From Bordetella parapertussis (GTDB lineage Bacteria; Pseudomonadota; Gammaproteobacteria; Burkholderiales; Burkholderiaceae_A), in NCBI GenBank assembly GCA_945901825.1, contig CAMDMC010000004.1:1-64000 (forward strand): DNA of 64,000 nucleotides. Reading direction: 5' to 3'. The notes below the pieces were generated by a model, which saw nothing but the letters and a program-made list of their open reading frames with translations, was not told the DNA's origin and made no database searches. Below are positions 27,070-37,681 of the stretch, one piece after another (the first letter of the stretch is position 1; each line of letters opens with the position of its first letter). A program made the position numbers and the translations under genes.

Positions 27070-27606
27070 ATGCCCTCCACGCTCCAGTACCTACTGCCCC
27101 ATTCCGCCCTTACTTTTATCGCCGGCTTCTTGCTATGGAATGCCCAGGGGATCCATGCCGATGCTGTTTTTGACGACCGGATATCTCCGGCTTTTTGGCC
27201 TCAAGCTATTTTATGGCTGTGGCTTGCGCTCTCCGCAGGCGAACTTTTAAAGCGCATCGTACAAATCATGCTTCGAGCCCGACACGCTCAGGTCGACAAT
27301 GCCATTCAACTCAATGCACCAGCGTCGGGCGTGCTTCCCTGGGCTGCGGTTGGTCTAACCCTTATTCTTGGATACTCCTTTCTAGTCTCCTACCTGGGTT
27401 TCCCAATTGCCACGGCCGCATTTCTTTTTTGTTTTGCGTGGATCGGTGGCTACCGAAGATTCATTTTTTTATCGATTGCGTCTCTTCTTGGATCGGCCTT
27501 TCTCGTTTTGATTTTTATGAAAATTGCTTATATCTCACTCCCCCTCGGGAGTGGGGTTTTCAAAGAGATCAGCGTTTTCATGCTTAGGCTCTACGGAATC
27601 CAATAG
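27070..27606 (+). CDS. TctB-family small membrane subunit
   Basis: An inner-membrane protein of 178 residues with about four hydrophobic segments: FIAGFLLWNAQG, a conserved ISPAFWPQAILWLWLALSAG, then AVGLTLILGYSFLVSYLGFP and LFCFAWIGG. The pattern and its place between tctC-like and tctA-like genes fit the small subunit of tripartite tricarboxylate transporters. Its stop overlaps the GTG start of the tctA-like gene by one base. Confidence 0.88.
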   Translation: MPSTLQYLLPHSALTFIAGFLLWNAQGIHADAVFDDRISPAFWPQAILWLWLALSAGELLKRIVQIMLRARHAQVDNAIQLNAPASGVLPWAAVGLTLILGYSFLVSYLGFPIATAAFLFCFAWIGGYRRFIFLSIASLLGSAFLVLIFMKIAYISLPLGSGVFKEISVFMLRLYGIQ

Positions 27607-29108
27607 TGGAAATTATCAATGCTCTGCTAGGAGGATTTGGCTCTGTTCTATCCCCCGTCAACTTTGCCGTACTAATTCTAGGCCTTGTTCTTGGTATGTT
27701 GGTTGCCGTGTTGCCGGGCCTTACGCTGGTGATGGGCGTGGTTTTAGCGCTTCCTTTTACTTACAAGATGGGCGTTGGCCCAGCGCTCATACTTTTATCT
27801 GCGATGTATGTTTCGGGTACTTACGGGGGAGCAATCACGTCGATTCTCTTCAAGATTCCTGGAGAGCCTATGGACGTCCCGCTTCTTTGGGACGGCTACA
27901 CCATGACAAAACAAGGCCAGGCCTCTAAGGCGCTTGGCTACTCGCTGGTTGCTGCGCTTGTTGGTGGACTTTTCTCAAGTGTCGTGATGGTTGCGTTATC
28001 AGATCCAGTGGCTGATATTGCCCTTAAGTTCTCCTCGCCGGAATTTTTTGCAATCACGTTTTTTGGTCTCATTAGCGTTGTCGCTCTGGGAGGCCCTTCG
28101 GTTGTCAATTCACTTATTAGCCTGTGCCTGGGACTTCTTATTGCAAGTGTCGGTGTAGACGACACCTATGGCGCTGAGCGTTTAACCTTTGGCGTTCCCA
28201 TTTTAATGGACGGCATTGACTACCTATTGGTGATGGTTGGCGCCTATGGAATTGGTGAGGTTCTGAACCGATTCGCAGATCGCTACAAATCGGAAACCGA
28301 TGAGAAAGTGACTGCAACGGTCTATAAGACCAACCTTCCTAGCCTTAGCGAACTCCTTAAACGAAAGGCAGCATTTCTAAGGGCGAGTGTTACTGGCCTG
28401 CTGGTCGGACTGGTTCCAGGGGCAGGTGCGACCATCGCTTCTTTCGTGGCCTACGGCATTGAAAAGCAGTACGGTAAGAATGGGCATCGACTGGGAACGG
28501 GAGAACCAGACGGAATTATTGCTGCAAAGGGTGCTGCAACCAGTAGCGTTGGGGGAGCCATGATTCCACTTCTAACCCTTGGAATACCGGGAAGCGGAGC
28601 CACCGCAATTATCCTAGCGGCCTTCCTTCTTCACGGTATTCAGCCTGGCCCAGAGGTCTTTATAAACAACACTGAATTGGTTTACACCATTTTTGCCGCC
28701 ATTATTGCCTCTGTTATTGGCATGTGCATAATTGGCTTTTTAGCAATCAAGCCACTTTGCAAAGTGCTTGAAGCACCCGAGGCTCTGATCTCCTCTTTTG
28801 TGATTGTCTTCTGCTTTGTGGGTGCTTTTGCCTCGCGCAATAACGTCACAGATCTTTACATCATCAGTATTTTCGGCCTGCTTGGCTTTTTGTTCGAGCG
28901 CTACAAGTTCCCCATTGCGCCTTTGGTTCTAGGTGCAATCTTAGGGCCTCACACCGAACGCGCTTTTGTCACAACCATGATTAGTTTCGACAACGATTGG
29001 ACAGTCTTTTTTACAAGACCTATCAGTGGCGTCATTATGGTTTTCGCATTGCTAGCCCTAACCATGTCACTGTTCAAAAAGAATAAGGCATTATCAGGGG
29101 GTAGTTAA
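27606..29108 (+). CDS. TctA-family large membrane subunit
   Basis: The large permease of the tripartite tricarboxylate transporter, 500 residues and about twelve helices. Family motifs are LVLGMLVAVLPGLT, YVSGTYGGAITSILFKIPGE, and GLVPGAGATIASFVAYGIEK, with a second PG-rich re-entrant block LGIPGSGATAIILAAFLLHG. It uses GTG overlapping the tctB-like stop. No cytoplasmic enzyme gene follows, so the substrate remains unassigned. Confidence 0.93.
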   Translation: MEIINALLGGFGSVLSPVNFAVLILGLVLGMLVAVLPGLTLVMGVVLALPFTYKMGVGPALILLSAMYVSGTYGGAITSILFKIPGEPMDVPLLWDGYTMTKQGQASKALGYSLVAALVGGLFSSVVMVALSDPVADIALKFSSPEFFAITFFGLISVVALGGPSVVNSLISLCLGLLIASVGVDDTYGAERLTFGVPILMDGIDYLLVMVGAYGIGEVLNRFADRYKSETDEKVTATVYKTNLPSLSELLKRKAAFLRASVTGLLVGLVPGAGATIASFVAYGIEKQYGKNGHRLGTGEPDGIIAAKGAATSSVGGAMIPLLTLGIPGSGATAIILAAFLLHGIQPGPEVFINNTELVYTIFAAIIASVIGMCIIGFLAIKPLCKVLEAPEALISSFVIVFCFVGAFASRNNVTDLYIISIFGLLGFLFERYKFPIAPLVLGAILGPHTERAFVTTMISFDNDWTVFFTRPISGVIMVFALLALTMSLFKKNKALSGGS

Positions 29109-29158
29109 ATACCGGGGCCATCTGTGCTCTGGAAAGAATCACAGAAAGCCTAGCCTCT

Positions 29159-31123
29159 ATGCCGTTAATCACAATATCCGATGCCCAACTTGCCTTTGGA
29201 CATCTCCCACTGTTATGGAACACCGGCTTCAGTCTGGAGGAAGGCGAGCGGATTGGCCTTATTGGGCGCAACGGCACAGGAAAATCATCTTTATTAAAGA
29301 TCGTTGCAGGCCTTGAGCAACTCGATGACGGCAGGCGACAGATTGCTCAGAACCTGCGTCTTACCTATCTTGCACAAGAGCCAGCCCTTGCGGAGGATAA
29401 AACTGTTTTCGAAGTGGTGAGCGAGGGACTCCTTCCCGTTAAGGCACTTAGGAAAGAATTCGAAGACCTCAGCACAAGGCTGGCAGGACCTTCCGAAGGG
29501 TTATCCACTGCTCTGCATAACCGGCTTGACGAGCTTCAGAGCGCTATCGAGTCACTGGCGGGCTGGCAATGGGAGCAGCGGGTTGAAGAGACCATGGCGA
29601 GACTAGGCCTTGCCAGCAATGGCAAAATTCAAGGGCTCTCGGGTGGCCTTCGTAAAAGAGTTGCCCTTGCACAGTCCCTCGTAACCGCCCCTGACGTTCT
29701 TTTGCTTGATGAGCCAACCAATCATCTCGATCTGTCCTCCATTGAATGGCTTGAGGAGCTCTTGCTTGACTTTAAGGGCTCTATGCTCTTTGTGACCCAC
29801 GACCGTCGCTTTCTCGATAGGCTGGCCAGCTCAATCCTTTGGCTCGATCGGGCAAGTCTAAAGAAGTACCCAGGTAACTACACCCGATTCGAGGAGCAGC
29901 GCGAAACCGAGCTTCAGGCGGAATCTGTCGCAGTCCAGAAAAGTGAGAAGCTACTCGCCCAAGAGGAGGTCTGGTCTCGCAAGGGTGTCGAGGCGCGTCG
30001 TACAAAAAGCGTGGCAAGGCTTACAAGGCTTCAGAATCTTCGGCAAGAACATGCCTCACGACGGCATGAGCCTGGTCAGGTTCAGCTTTCTCTTTCAGCG
30101 GGCGACCGCAGCGGCAAGCTGGTTGCAGAACTTCGTGATGTTACGAAGTCCTTCAATAGCAAGCCTGTTGTTCATGACTTCAGCACCACAGTCCTGCGGG
30201 GCGACAAAATTGGAATTATTGGGCCCAACGGCGCAGGGAAGTCTACCCTTCTAAAGCTGATACTTGGTGAGCTTGAGCCCGATGCGGGTCGCCTTCGACA
30301 GGGAACAAAGATACAGCTGGCCTACTTCGACCAGATGCGAACAGCGCTTGACCTTGAGGCGAGCCTTGAAAACACCATCTCCCCAGGAAGCGAGTGGATT
30401 GAGTGGAACGACCAGCGAAAACATGTCAAAAGTTACCTCGCCGACTTCCTCTTTCCGCCCGAGCGGGCGGCATCTCCAGTTAAAAGCCTCTCGGGAGGGG
30501 AACGTAATCGTCTGCTGCTTGCAAGGCTTTTTGCGCAGCCTGCCAACGTTTTGGTTTTAGATGAGCCGACGAACGACCTTGATATCGAGACCCTTGAGCT
30601 GCTGGAACAGCTTTTAGTGGACTATGCAGGAACCGTCTTCCTCGTTAGCCATGACCGCGCTTTTCTCGATCATGTGGTTACAAGCACCATTGCATTTGAG
30701 GGTGATGGACACTGGGTGGAGTACGAGGGGGGCTACGAGGACTATCTGGTTCAGAAATCCAGGCGACTGAAAGCTTTATCGGGTCAAGCATTAAGCCCAA
30801 GTTCGTTACCCAGAAACGGCCCGGAGCCTCCCCAGGAAGGTGTCAACGAGAAGAAATTAGAAAAAGCGACACCCATTAAGCCTTTAACTCGGCTAAGCAA
30901 CAAAGAACGCGAGGCCCTTTCGAAACTGCCCGGTGACATTGAAGCCTTGGAGCAAGACATTGATGCCCTACAGCTGAAGCTTGCCGATCCAAACTTCTAT
31001 AAGCAAGACCCTTCTGTGTTGGCGCAATACAAAGCTGAACTTGCTGCACGCGAAGAGTCGCTTGAGCGCGCGATGAGCCAGTGGGAGGTCTTACTTCAGA
31101 AAGAGGCGGATCTGAGGGGTTGA
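29159..31123 (+). CDS. uup: ABC-F ATPase Uup
   Basis: A soluble protein of 654 residues with two ABC domains and no membrane segment, as in the ABC-F family. ABC1 has IGRNGTGKSSLLKI and GLSGGLRKRVALA, with VLLLDEPTNHLDL. The interdomain linker is rich in charged residues. ABC2 has IGPNGAGKSTLLKL, SLSGGERNRLLLA and VLVLDEPTNDLDI. A C-terminal coiled-coil (about 580-654, LEQDIDALQLKLADPNFYK) is the Uup hallmark. Uup acts on ribosomes or branched DNA and suppresses transposon excision in E. coli. Confidence 0.92.
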   Translation: MPLITISDAQLAFGHLPLLWNTGFSLEEGERIGLIGRNGTGKSSLLKIVAGLEQLDDGRRQIAQNLRLTYLAQEPALAEDKTVFEVVSEGLLPVKALRKEFEDLSTRLAGPSEGLSTALHNRLDELQSAIESLAGWQWEQRVEETMARLGLASNGKIQGLSGGLRKRVALAQSLVTAPDVLLLDEPTNHLDLSSIEWLEELLLDFKGSMLFVTHDRRFLDRLASSILWLDRASLKKYPGNYTRFEEQRETELQAESVAVQKSEKLLAQEEVWSRKGVEARRTKSVARLTRLQNLRQEHASRRHEPGQVQLSLSAGDRSGKLVAELRDVTKSFNSKPVVHDFSTTVLRGDKIGIIGPNGAGKSTLLKLILGELEPDAGRLRQGTKIQLAYFDQMRTALDLEASLENTISPGSEWIEWNDQRKHVKSYLADFLFPPERAASPVKSLSGGERNRLLLARLFAQPANVLVLDEPTNDLDIETLELLEQLLVDYAGTVFLVSHDRAFLDHVVTSTIAFEGDGHWVEYEGGYEDYLVQKSRRLKALSGQALSPSSLPRNGPEPPQEGVNEKKLEKATPIKPLTRLSNKEREALSKLPGDIEALEQDIDALQLKLADPNFYKQDPSVLAQYKAELAAREESLERAMSQWEVLLQKEADLRG

Positions 31124-31130
31124 GGAAAAT

Positions 31131-32528
31131 CTAGGCTAGCCCAACCTCTACACCTACACTGACAGGCAGCCTTACAAGAACTTCCGTTCCCTCGCCTTCC
31201 TTCGACATGACCTCAATCTCACCGTCGTGTAACTCGATAATTGCTTGAGTTAACCAAAGGCCAAGCCCCATCCCCGATCCCTTTGTCGAGGAGAAAGGCT
31301 CGAAAAGTACCTCCAACGTCTCCTTCGACATTCCCCTACCGGTATCCACAACCCTAATTTCAAAGACATTGTTTGAAAAGCTTACTGCCACAAGGACCCT
31401 GGATTCATCTAAGCTTGCCTCGACAGCATTTCGAATGACGTTGTGGAGCGCCTGACCTAATGCAATGGGATTGCCCAAAACCGGTGGCCAGGTTGTCTGC
31501 ATATCACTGAAGCGATACTCAACATTCGCTCCATTCTCACGAAAAAGTCGGACAACTCCCCGCACTATTTGCCTTATGTTAACCAGCTTTCTCTCAATGG
31601 TTAATGAAGAAAAGAGCTCACGGAGCGTTCCAACAATATCACTGGATTTCTGGGCAAGGAGCGCAATGCTATCAACAAACTTTCGACGATCCTTTTCTGC
31701 CATCGAGTTTATGTCAGCGCTTTGCAGAGTCTGAGCAGTTGCCAAAAGCGCGGCCAGTGGCTGACTAAGCTCATGAATCGTTACCCCCGATATCACCCGT
31801 GCAGTGTATCCAGGGCCCTCTTTCAGTAAATCAAGTAGGTTGGAGTTCGACTGATTTTTACTTACTAGGGCTTTTTGCTTCGCCTGCTCCTCAATCGCGA
31901 TCACCTTTTGCACAAAACCGATATTCATCAATATTACTGCTGAGGCATTTGCCACCATCAAGACGAGTTGATCGGCACCGAAACTGAAAACAGAATCCAC
32001 CTCTGTGGCGACTATGAACAATGCTCTTAGAGCAATGGCTAAAAGAATCAGGCCAGATGCAAGCGCAATGAGTCTATACCCGGCAAGCAATGTGTCGCGA
32101 GCAAGACCACGGCAGACCCACAAGAGGTCTGCAATTGGAATGGCATGAAAAACAAGCACAACAAGAAGACGTAACGATTCGGACCCCGTTCTGACGGCGA
32201 GGTCAAAGCATAGTAAGAAAACCGGTGTTAAAACCAAGTAGAAGGTTAGGCGCTTGGTTCTCGTTGTTAAGCTTGGCTGGGAAAGGCAAACAACGCGCAG
32301 GGAAAGCCCAGCAATTATCAGAAGCTGAGCCAAGTGAAAGCTAATCCAGCCAGGCAGTGCTCCCCGAAAGCCCACCAAAACAATGCCAATGCCAATCGAA
32401 AGACCAGCAACACACCAGCAAACCACTCCGTGGTTCTTTACATCCTTCAGAACATAAAGAACAAGAAGAGGGGTTAGTAAAAATAAAAGGAACGAAAATA
32501 AATAGACGGTCTGTACGTCGATTGACAT
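31131..32528 (-). CDS. Membrane sensor histidine kinase, orphan
   Basis: A protein of 465 residues. The N-terminal half (about 1-205) has six or seven hydrophobic helices, so the sensor is membrane embedded. The kinase half has the H-box HELSQPLAALLA, the N-box ALHNVIRNAVEAS, the G1 box VVDTGRGMS, and the F/G2 boxes FEPFSSTKGSGMGLGLW. No response-regulator gene is adjacent. The ATG directly follows the PEP carboxykinase stop codon (TAGATG), so the two are almost surely co-transcribed and coupled. The signal and target are unknown. Confidence 0.88.
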   Translation of the reverse strand: MSIDVQTVYLFSFLLFLLTPLLVLYVLKDVKNHGVVCWCVAGLSIGIGIVLVGFRGALPGWISFHLAQLLIIAGLSLRVVCLSQPSLTTRTKRLTFYLVLTPVFLLCFDLAVRTGSESLRLLVVLVFHAIPIADLLWVCRGLARDTLLAGYRLIALASGLILLAIALRALFIVATEVDSVFSFGADQLVLMVANASAVILMNIGFVQKVIAIEEQAKQKALVSKNQSNSNLLDLLKEGPGYTARVISGVTIHELSQPLAALLATAQTLQSADINSMAEKDRRKFVDSIALLAQKSSDIVGTLRELFSSLTIERKLVNIRQIVRGVVRLFRENGANVEYRFSDMQTTWPPVLGNPIALGQALHNVIRNAVEASLDESRVLVAVSFSNNVFEIRVVDTGRGMSKETLEVLFEPFSSTKGSGMGLGLWLTQAIIELHDGEIEVMSKEGEGTEVLVRLPVSVGVEVGLA

Positions 32529-34403
32529 CTACGCTGCAAGCTTCTCTTCAACCTGACTTGAAAGTTGGGCTTTAATCGTCTTCAGAGTTTCAGGCATGCC
32601 CAAGGCAAGGGTTTCAAAAAGCACCTCATGAAGTTTGAATTCGTCCTTCCAGGCTGCAAGATCCACAGCACTAATTTGCGCAAACTGCTGCTCGGTAAAA
32701 CCAAGGCCCGACCAGTCAATATCCTGATAGCGAGGCGAGTATCCAAAAACATGCTCTTCCGCTCCAGCCTTTTTCTCCAAACGCTGAAGCATCCACTTCA
32801 ATACCCTCGCATTCTCACCAAACCCCGGCCAGACAAAACGGCCTGATGCATCTGTACGGAACCAGTTCACACAAAAAATGGCTGGAAGCTCCGCCCCCCG
32901 ATTACGAAGACCCTGACCAAGTTTGAGCCAGTGGGAGAAGTAGTCGGCCATGTTGTAGCCGCAGAAGGGCAGCATGGCAAAGGGATCACGTCGAACAACA
33001 CCTTGCTGCCCTGCTGCTGCAGCCGTTGTTTCAGAGCCCATCGTTGCAGCCATGTAAACCCCCTCTTCCCAGGATCGTGCCTGGGTTACTAAGGGTACTG
33101 TGGTGGAACGTCTGCCTCCGAAAATAAAGGCATCCAGGGGAACCCCCTCGGGATCATCCCAGGACGTGTCAAGCACCGGGTTCTGGGTGGCTGCAACAGT
33201 GAAGCGGGCATTCGGATGAGCAGCCTTGCGCCCATTGGCCTTGCCTGACTCGGGCGTCCAGTCACGTCCCTGCCAATCAAGGCAATGGCTCGGTGGGTCG
33301 TCGGTAAGACCCTCCCACCAGACATCGCCATCGTCGGTAAGTGCAACATTGGTAAAAATAGCATCTCGACCAAGCGAGGCGACACAATTCGGATTCGTCT
33401 TTTCCCCTGTACCAGGGGCAACACCAAAATAACCCGCCTCAGGGTTGATTGCCCTTAGTCGCCCGTTGACGTCGGGCTTGATCCATGCAATGTCGTCTCC
33501 GATGGTTGTCACTTTCCAACCGTTAGCGTCAAGCCCCTGTGGAGGAATGAGCATGGCGAAGTTCGTCTTACCGCAGGCCGATGGAAAGGCCGCAGCAAGG
33601 TGGTACTTCTTACCCCAAGGGGCCTGAATACCGAGAATAAGCATATGCTCGGCAAGCCAGCCAAGGCCATCGTCTTTAGCGGCCTGCCGGCCCATGGACG
33701 ACGCAATTCGAAGGGCAAAACACTTCTTACCCAAAAGCGCGTTTCCACCATAGCCCGAACCAAAGGACCAGATTTCCCGGCTTTCGGGAAAGTGGACGAT
33801 GTATTTCGTGTCGTTACAAGGCCATGGCACGTCGGCCTGACCACTGACTAAAGGGGCACCCACGGAATGAACGCAGGGAACAAACTCACCACGGTCACCC
33901 AAGTGCTGCATAACGGCACGACCCATACGGGTCATTAGACGCATGCTCACAACCACATAAGGAGAGTCGGTGAGCTCAACACCAATATGGGCGATTGGAG
34001 ACCCAATGGGGCCCATTGAAAACGGAACGACATACATAGTGCGGCCACGCATACAGCCTTGGAAGAGGCCGTTAAGGGTTCTGCGCATTTCACTCGGGTG
34101 GACCCAGTTGTTGGTGGGACCGGCCTCTTCTTTGGTCTGACTGCAGACAAAGGTTCGGTCCTCCACCCGTGCGACATCCGATGGATCGGACCAGGCCAAA
34201 TAGGAATTGGGGCGCTTTACTGAATTCAAGCGGCGTAGGGTTCCTGCCTGAACCATAAGCTCGAAAAGTTGGTCTGTCTCTTCTTGAGAGCCATCGCACC
34301 AGACGATTCGATCGGGCTGCGCTTGCAGCGCAATTTGGGTAACCCAGTCCTCAAGCGCTTTGTGCGATACAGCGTAGCTTGAGGTCTGATGGATGTCGGC
34401 CAC
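32529..34403 (-). CDS. pckG: Phosphoenolpyruvate carboxykinase (GTP)
   Basis: Cytosolic enzyme of 624 residues that converts oxaloacetate plus GTP to PEP, CO2 and GDP, the entry to gluconeogenesis. Landmarks are [41 protein letters not shown], the kinase P-loop [14 protein letters not shown] near residue 272, GDDIAWI and [14 protein letters not shown]. This is the GTP family, not the ATP (pckA) family. The start is a GTG (VADIHQTS) with AAGGAG seven bases upstream; the frame stays open another 225 bases upstream, running into the preceding permease gene, but that stretch is not protein-like for this family. The sensor kinase gene follows immediately. Confidence 0.95.
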   Translation of the reverse strand: MADIHQTSSYAVSHKALEDWVTQIALQAQPDRIVWCDGSQEETDQLFELMVQAGTLRRLNSVKRPNSYLAWSDPSDVARVEDRTFVCSQTKEEAGPTNNWVHPSEMRRTLNGLFQGCMRGRTMYVVPFSMGPIGSPIAHIGVELTDSPYVVVSMRLMTRMGRAVMQHLGDRGEFVPCVHSVGAPLVSGQADVPWPCNDTKYIVHFPESREIWSFGSGYGGNALLGKKCFALRIASSMGRQAAKDDGLGWLAEHMLILGIQAPWGKKYHLAAAFPSACGKTNFAMLIPPQGLDANGWKVTTIGDDIAWIKPDVNGRLRAINPEAGYFGVAPGTGEKTNPNCVASLGRDAIFTNVALTDDGDVWWEGLTDDPPSHCLDWQGRDWTPESGKANGRKAAHPNARFTVAATQNPVLDTSWDDPEGVPLDAFIFGGRRSTTVPLVTQARSWEEGVYMAATMGSETTAAAAGQQGVVRRDPFAMLPFCGYNMADYFSHWLKLGQGLRNRGAELPAIFCVNWFRTDASGRFVWPGFGENARVLKWMLQRLEKKAGAEEHVFGYSPRYQDIDWSGLGFTEQQFAQISAVDLAAWKDEFKLHEVLFETLALGMPETLKTIKAQLSSQVEEKLAA

Positions 34404-34525
34404 GTGCGTACTCCTTAAATGTTTCGAGCAAATGAATTTTGGTAAGGTGTATTTTGACGCATGGACACCCTGGAGTGCCTGTTTAGACCCCCGAGAAATC
34501 CCTGATGATCGACGAGAGCCGCCGC

Positions 34526-35461
34526 TTACAGCTTCTTGTTGAGCCGATGGGCAATCTCGCCAACAATCCCTCGCCGAAAAGCCAAGACGCAGACGATAAA
34601 GATAATGCCCAGAATAATCGTGCTCCAACCTCCAAAGTTCGCGAGGTAGTTGTTTAGGTTGACCACAATCGCCGCTCCCACCACAGGGCCCCAGAGGGTG
34701 CCAATTCCACCAAGAATTGTCATGAGCACAACCTCACCCGAGGTATGCCAGTGGACATCTGACAGCGAGGCCAACTGAAGAACCAAGCACTTTAAGGAAC
34801 CTGCAAGACCGGCTAGACCAGCCGACAAGGTAAAGGCAAGACGCTTATAGCGGTCGACATCGTAGCCCAGAGAAATAGCCCTTGGCTCGTTTTCTCGGAT
34901 GGACTTGAGAACCTGCCCAAACGGCGAATAAACCACTCTCTTAACGAAAAAAAACGCCAGTGCAAAAACCACTAAAGTGAAGTAGTACATCGGAGTTGAA
35001 TCGCTTAGATCGATAAAACCGAAAAGCAGTCCTCGCGGCACACCTTGGATGCCGTCTTCACCGTTTGTGAACGGAAGTTGATTCGCAAGGAAGGCAATAA
35101 TTTGCGCCAAGGCCAGGGTGATCATCGCAAAGTAGATACCTTGCCTACGGGTTGCCAGGGAGCCAAAGACATAGCCAAGCACCGTCGATACCAACACCCC
35201 CGCAAGAATGCTGATCTCGGTTGTGAACTGCCACTCCTTAATAACGTGAGACGTTACGTAGGCCGATGCGCCAAAGAAAGCAGCGTGTCCGAAAGACAGA
35301 AGACCCGCATAGCCAAGCAATAAATTAAGCGACATCGCAAAAATGGCGAAGCAAAAGACCTTCATTAAGAACAGATCGTAGAAAAACGATTGCAATGGCA
35401 CTAAGGCCAACAATGCAATGACGATGACCGCCAGCCTGTCGACTTTGAAGATGGCAGTCAC
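34526..35461 (-). CDS. LIV-type ABC transporter permease (LivM-like), second system
   Basis: An inner-membrane permease of 311 residues. LivM landmarks are [24 protein letters not shown] (within about 40-63), [21 protein letters not shown], and the coupling loop [17 protein letters not shown]. It is the last gene of a five-gene minus-strand operon that reads LivG, LivF, binding protein, LivH, LivM. A 122-base gap separates it from pckG. Confidence 0.92.
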   Translation of the reverse strand: MTAIFKVDRLAVIVIALLALVPLQSFFYDLFLMKVFCFAIFAMSLNLLLGYAGLLSFGHAAFFGASAYVTSHVIKEWQFTTEISILAGVLVSTVLGYVFGSLATRRQGIYFAMITLALAQIIAFLANQLPFTNGEDGIQGVPRGLLFGFIDLSDSTPMYYFTLVVFALAFFFVKRVVYSPFGQVLKSIRENEPRAISLGYDVDRYKRLAFTLSAGLAGLAGSLKCLVLQLASLSDVHWHTSGEVVLMTILGGIGTLWGPVVGAAIVVNLNNYLANFGGWSTIILGIIFIVCVLAFRRGIVGEIAHRLNKKL

Positions 35462-35493
35462 GACTAGAAAGCCTTAAGGAAAGACCGCGTCAT

Positions 35494-36411
35494 TTATCGA
35501 ACTTTCCCAAAGAGACCAGCAGGTTTCAGAAGTAGTACAAGAACCATAATGACGAAGATCGATACGGACGAGGCCTCTGGGTAGAAGACTTTCGTAAGGC
35601 CCTCGATAACACCAAGGCCTAAACCCGTAATAATGGACCCTGCAATCGACCCCATGCCCCCAATAACAACGACGGCAAACACCACAATAATAAGGTTTGA
35701 ACCCATGATGGCGGTTACTTGGTAAATCGGGGCCGCAAGTACGCCTGCAAAAGCAGCCAAGGCGCATCCTGCCCCGTAGGTTAGGGTAACGATAAGAGGC
35801 ACGTTAACCCCAAAACTCTGTAAAAGTTTCGGGTTTTCTGTTCCTGCTCTTAGCAAGGACCCTAGCTTGGTTCGCTCAATCACGTACCAGGTGAGGAAAC
35901 AAACCAGAAGAGCAACCACAAGAACCCAAAGTCGGTAGTAGGGTAGATACAGACCCGAGACCCGAAGACCACCCTCTAACAGTTCCGGCACGGGGTAGGA
36001 ATCCCCAAGTACGCCATACCAATGTCGAAACATACCCTCGATGACAAGGGCGCAACCAAATGTAAGTAAAAGCCCATAAAGATGGTCAAGATGGTAAAGC
36101 CGCTTAAGCATCGTCTTTTCCAGGCCAATGGATAAAAGTCCAACTAATACCGGCGCAAGGAACAGCATTACAAAGTAGCTAATTTCAAGGCCGTCTTCTA
36201 AGCCAAGCCAGTACCCAAGCTGGGTGAGACCAATCCAGGCAAACATCGCTCCCAGCATGTACTGGGCACCGTGGGTGAAGTTGATAACGTTGAGCAGTCC
36301 GAAAATCACGGCCAGACCGAGGCTGAGCATTGCATAGAAAGACCCATTAATAAGGCCAATAAGCAGTTGCGCAACCAGTGCCTGAGGCGTGATTCCCAGA
36401 AGCTCAAACAT
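35494..36411 (-). CDS. LIV-type ABC transporter permease (LivH-like), second system
   Basis: An inner-membrane permease of 305 residues with about eight helices. It opens with QLLIGLINGSFYAMLSLGLA and VINFTHGAQYMLGAMFA. The coupling loop LRAGTENPKLLQSFGVNVP and the final VFYPEASSVSIFVIMVLVLLL fit LivH. It lies 30 bases after the binding-protein gene and 32 before the LivM-like gene. Unlike the first system, no strong hairpin separates it from the binding-protein gene. Confidence 0.92.
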   Translation of the reverse strand: MFELLGITPQALVAQLLIGLINGSFYAMLSLGLAVIFGLLNVINFTHGAQYMLGAMFAWIGLTQLGYWLGLEDGLEISYFVMLFLAPVLVGLLSIGLEKTMLKRLYHLDHLYGLLLTFGCALVIEGMFRHWYGVLGDSYPVPELLEGGLRVSGLYLPYYRLWVLVVALLVCFLTWYVIERTKLGSLLRAGTENPKLLQSFGVNVPLIVTLTYGAGCALAAFAGVLAAPIYQVTAIMGSNLIIVVFAVVVIGGMGSIAGSIITGLGLGVIEGLTKVFYPEASSVSIFVIMVLVLLLKPAGLFGKVR

Positions 36412-36441
36412 AAACGTTTCCTAAAGTTCTAACCCAGGTTC

Positions 36442-37656
36442 TTATTTCTGAACAAGCTTGCACTTGGACTCGGAAAGAGGAAGCGTGGCGTCCTTCGCTG
36501 CAATGACTTTAATCACCTTTGCGACGTCATTCTTGTTCTTCGACTCCTTGGGCGACTTCACCTGAAGCAGATACATATCGTGCTCAAACTTTCCATCTGC
36601 ACGGATCTTGCCCTTGAACAGGCCGTCGTCAATCTCAATCGAACGTAGATGCTTCATAACCGCCGTTGCATCATCTGTCTTGGTTACCTCAATAGCCTTC
36701 AGGTACTGCATGGTGGCTGAGTAAACACCCGCCTGAACTGAAGTAGGTGCTTTGCCTTTGAACTCTTTCATGAACCGCTGGGCAAACTTGCGGTTTGATT
36801 CGTTGTAATCCCAGTACCAACCAACCGTAAACGACATGCCGCTGGTCTGCTTAAGACCCAAAGCCTGGACATCGGAAATAAACATAAGTAACGGCACAAC
36901 GGTTTGCTTGGAACCCATAATGCCAAGTTCAGCAGCCTGCTTCACCGAGCCAATGGTGTCGCCACCTGCATTTGCAAGCGCAATAACCTGGGCACCCGAA
37001 GACTGGGCCTGAGCCATGAAACTTGAGAAATCTTGACTGGAAATTGGATGCTTAACCCCACCCATCACTTTTCCACCATTTGCTAGGATAACTTCGGTGG
37101 TATCGCGCTCAAGCGTGTGCCCAAACGCATAATCTGCCGTAACAAAAAACCAGTCTTTCTTACCCGTATCAACCACGGCTTTGCCCGTGCCCCTTGACAA
37201 GGCATAGGTGTCGTACACGTAGTGAATGTTTGTAGCAGTGCATTTCTCGTTCGTGATGGGAAGTGAGGCCGCTCCCGTGACAATCGAAATTTTGCCCTTT
37301 TGATCGGCAACTTCCATTGCAGCAAGTGCTGCCGCCGTGGAGACATTACCGATAATCATGTCGGCCTTATCTTTCTCAAAAAGCTCACGAGCCTTCGAGC
37401 CAGAAAGATCCGCTTTCGACTGTGTGTCTGCCGTCAATATCGTAATTTTCTTACCAAGGACCTTTCCGCCGAAGTCTTTCACAGCCATCTTGGCTGCCGC
37501 CACAGCGCCGGGCCCTTCAATGTCCGAGTAAATTGCAGACAAGTCGGTAAGAACGCCGATTCTTACTTCATCGTCGGTCAGACCTGCTGCATAAGAAGAC
37601 CCTGAGAAAGCAACCAGACTGGCCGCTACTACGTTTGCAATCATACTTCTCTTCAT
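36442..37656 (-). CDS. LIV-type ABC transporter substrate-binding protein, second system
   Basis: A periplasmic binding protein of 404 residues. The signal peptide is MKRSMIANVVAASLVAFSG, then SSYAAG. The mature part opens VRIGVLTDLSAIYSDIEGPG, typical of the HAAT family. The start was set at this Met because AGGAGA lies seven bases upstream; the longer open frame runs into the ATPase gene. The lone cysteine pair (EKCTATN and ESKCKLVQK) may form a disulfide, as in many members. The ligand is not predictable, although neighbouring acyl-CoA genes suggest an organic acid. Confidence 0.92.
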   Translation of the reverse strand: MKRSMIANVVAASLVAFSGSSYAAGLTDDEVRIGVLTDLSAIYSDIEGPGAVAAAKMAVKDFGGKVLGKKITILTADTQSKADLSGSKARELFEKDKADMIIGNVSTAAALAAMEVADQKGKISIVTGAASLPITNEKCTATNIHYVYDTYALSRGTGKAVVDTGKKDWFFVTADYAFGHTLERDTTEVILANGGKVMGGVKHPISSQDFSSFMAQAQSSGAQVIALANAGGDTIGSVKQAAELGIMGSKQTVVPLLMFISDVQALGLKQTSGMSFTVGWYWDYNESNRKFAQRFMKEFKGKAPTSVQAGVYSATMQYLKAIEVTKTDDATAVMKHLRSIEIDDGLFKGKIRADGKFEHDMYLLQVKSPKESKNKNDVAKVIKVIAAKDATLPLSESKCKLVQK

Positions 37657-37681
37657 TTTATTTCTCCTGTTTATAAATAAA

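Noticed and set aside
34404..34628. Upstream extension of the pckG frame by 75 codons
   Set aside because: The stretch runs into the LivM-like gene and shows no similarity to PEP carboxykinase N-termini. The GTG at 34403 has an ideal AAGGAG.
36412..36441. A hairpin after the second LIV binding-protein gene
   Set aside because: The 30-base gap contains no inverted repeat comparable to the other three transporters.
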